DNA from: a virus
DNA: 40,454 bases
Reading direction: 5' to 3' (one strand)
IMG/VR virus record: IMGVR_UViG_3300030106_006393
Location: 7,216 to 47,669 of that record
Shown: in pieces, positions 39,926-40,454 of the stretch
How positions within the stretch are numbered: position 1 is the first letter of the stretch
Layout of the letters: every line of letters begins with the position of its first letter
Notes under the pieces: generated by a model
What the model saw: only the letters and a program-made list of their open reading frames with translations
What the model was told of the DNA's origin: nothing
The model's database searches: none
Made by a program: the position numbers and the translations under genes

Positions 39926-40454
39926 ATGGAATTATCGAATCAAATACTATCAGACATCACAGTTCACATGAAATATGCACGGTTTCTTCCGAGTGAAAAT
40001 AGAAGAGAGTCGTGGGAAGAATTAGTAACACGCAATATGAATATGCATCTCAAGAAGTATCCACATTTGGAGCTTCAGATAACAAAAGCATATAAGATGG
40101 TATTTGATAAGAAGGTCTTGCCTTCTATGAGATCTATGCAGTTTGGCGGAAAGCCAATCGAAATCAACCCTTCGCGAATGTTCAACTGCTCATTCGTTGC
40201 AGTGGACGACTATAGGGCGTTTAACGAAACAATGTTTCTACTTCTTTCGGGATGTGGAGTTGGCTATTCCGTGCAAAGTCACCACGTAGAGCAGTTGCCA
40301 GAGATTCGCAAGCCAACCTCTAAAAGAACATATCGATACCTTATCCAAGATAGTATCGAAGGCTGGGCCGATGCAGTTAAGGCTCTAATGGAGACATACT
40401 ACGGAGTCAGAACCTCTCACATTCGCTTTGATTATGGAGATATCAGAGCAAAGG
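39926..40454 (+). CDS. nrdJ: Class II (adenosylcobalamin-dependent) ribonucleotide reductase, N-terminal part
   Basis: ATG 39926 with AAAGGAGAG upstream; the frame is open to the window edge (176 complete codons). The protein includes VLPSMRSMQFGGKPIE, PSRMFNCSFVAVDDYRAFNETMFLLLSGCGVGYSVQ, and HHVEQLPEIRKP, the characteristic early part of the monomeric class II enzyme with its first active-site Cys (NCS). It reduces NTPs to dNTPs, using vitamin B12 and no oxygen. Located just after helicase, it supports nucleotide supply for replication. The C-terminal radical and redox cysteines lie beyond the window. Confidence 0.92.
   Translation, partial: MELSNQILSDITVHMKYARFLPSENRRESWEELVTRNMNMHLKKYPHLELQITKAYKMVFDKKVLPSMRSMQFGGKPIEINPSRMFNCSFVAVDDYRAFNETMFLLLSGCGVGYSVQSHHVEQLPEIRKPTSKRTYRYLIQDSIEGWADAVKALMETYYGVRTSHIRFDYGDIRAK

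Noticed and set aside
1-40454. tRNA genes, insertion sequences, integrase or att sites
   Set aside because: None seen: no cloverleaf with a TTCGA-type loop, no transposase motifs, and all recognisable genes belong to a lytic T4-like set.

Overview
The window is one contiguous, plus-strand-only stretch of a large T4-like (contractile-tailed) bacteriophage genome. Recognisable T4-type virion genes appear in near-T4 order: prohead protease gp21, scaffold gp22, capsid gp23, neck genes, sheath gp18, tube gp19, a gp26-like baseplate chaperone, tape measure, a gp48/54-like tube cap and wedge gp53. A T4-type replication set follows: gp32-like SSB, UvsX, RNase H-type exonuclease and gp41-like helicase. 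Class II (B12-dependent) ribonucleotide reductase, a phage-borne ribosomal protein bS21 and a family A rather than family B polymerase all point to a marine-type phage. A secreted barrel-like protein with a signal peptide suggests a Gram-negative host; the host itself cannot be named. Genes are tightly packed, often with ATGA or GTGA stop-start overlaps. Several genes start with TTG or GTG after a good Shine-Dalgarno sequence, and one may start by recoding.

Layout. 1-2164: tail end of a probable portal gene, two unknown conserved-looking genes and a small membrane protein, closed by a terminator. 2189-6417: a 21-codon ORF in frame with the prohead protease, the protease, a ParB/sulfiredoxin-like DGHHRW protein, small genes, ribosomal protein bS21, two unknown small proteins and the scaffold. 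6436-9163: major capsid protein, a decoration-like protein and a basic small protein, separated by terminators. 9223-14056: neck/connector genes, including two tandem paralogous gp15-like proteins, then a coiled-coil protein and a DUF5659-like protein. 14163-18299: a long repeat-bearing fibre-like protein. 18488-23767: sheath, tube, baseplate chaperone with a possible frameshifted partner, and a small protein. 23786-32391: tape measure and baseplate genes. 32398-40454: compact DNA polymerase A, a divergent tubulin/FtsZ-like protein, SSB, SlyD-like FKBP isomerase, a secreted barrel-like protein, UvsX, FEN-type exonuclease, helicase and the start of class II RNR.

How it fits together. Head and tail genes are split into expression units by strong intrinsic terminators. 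Several units are preceded by a TATAATAY or TATAAATT box 29-32 nt before the start codon with no -35 element, as expected for a T4-type late sigma factor. The SSB gene has a textbook sigma70 promoter, consistent with earlier expression of the replication block. The most novel element is the pair formed by a minimal PolA and, overlapping its 3' end, a tubulin/FtsZ-fold protein with a degenerate GTP-binding signature. Other notable points are the bS21 gene and ParB-like protein among head genes, the possible +1/-2 recoding site at 23181, and an in-frame amber codon ahead of the protease.
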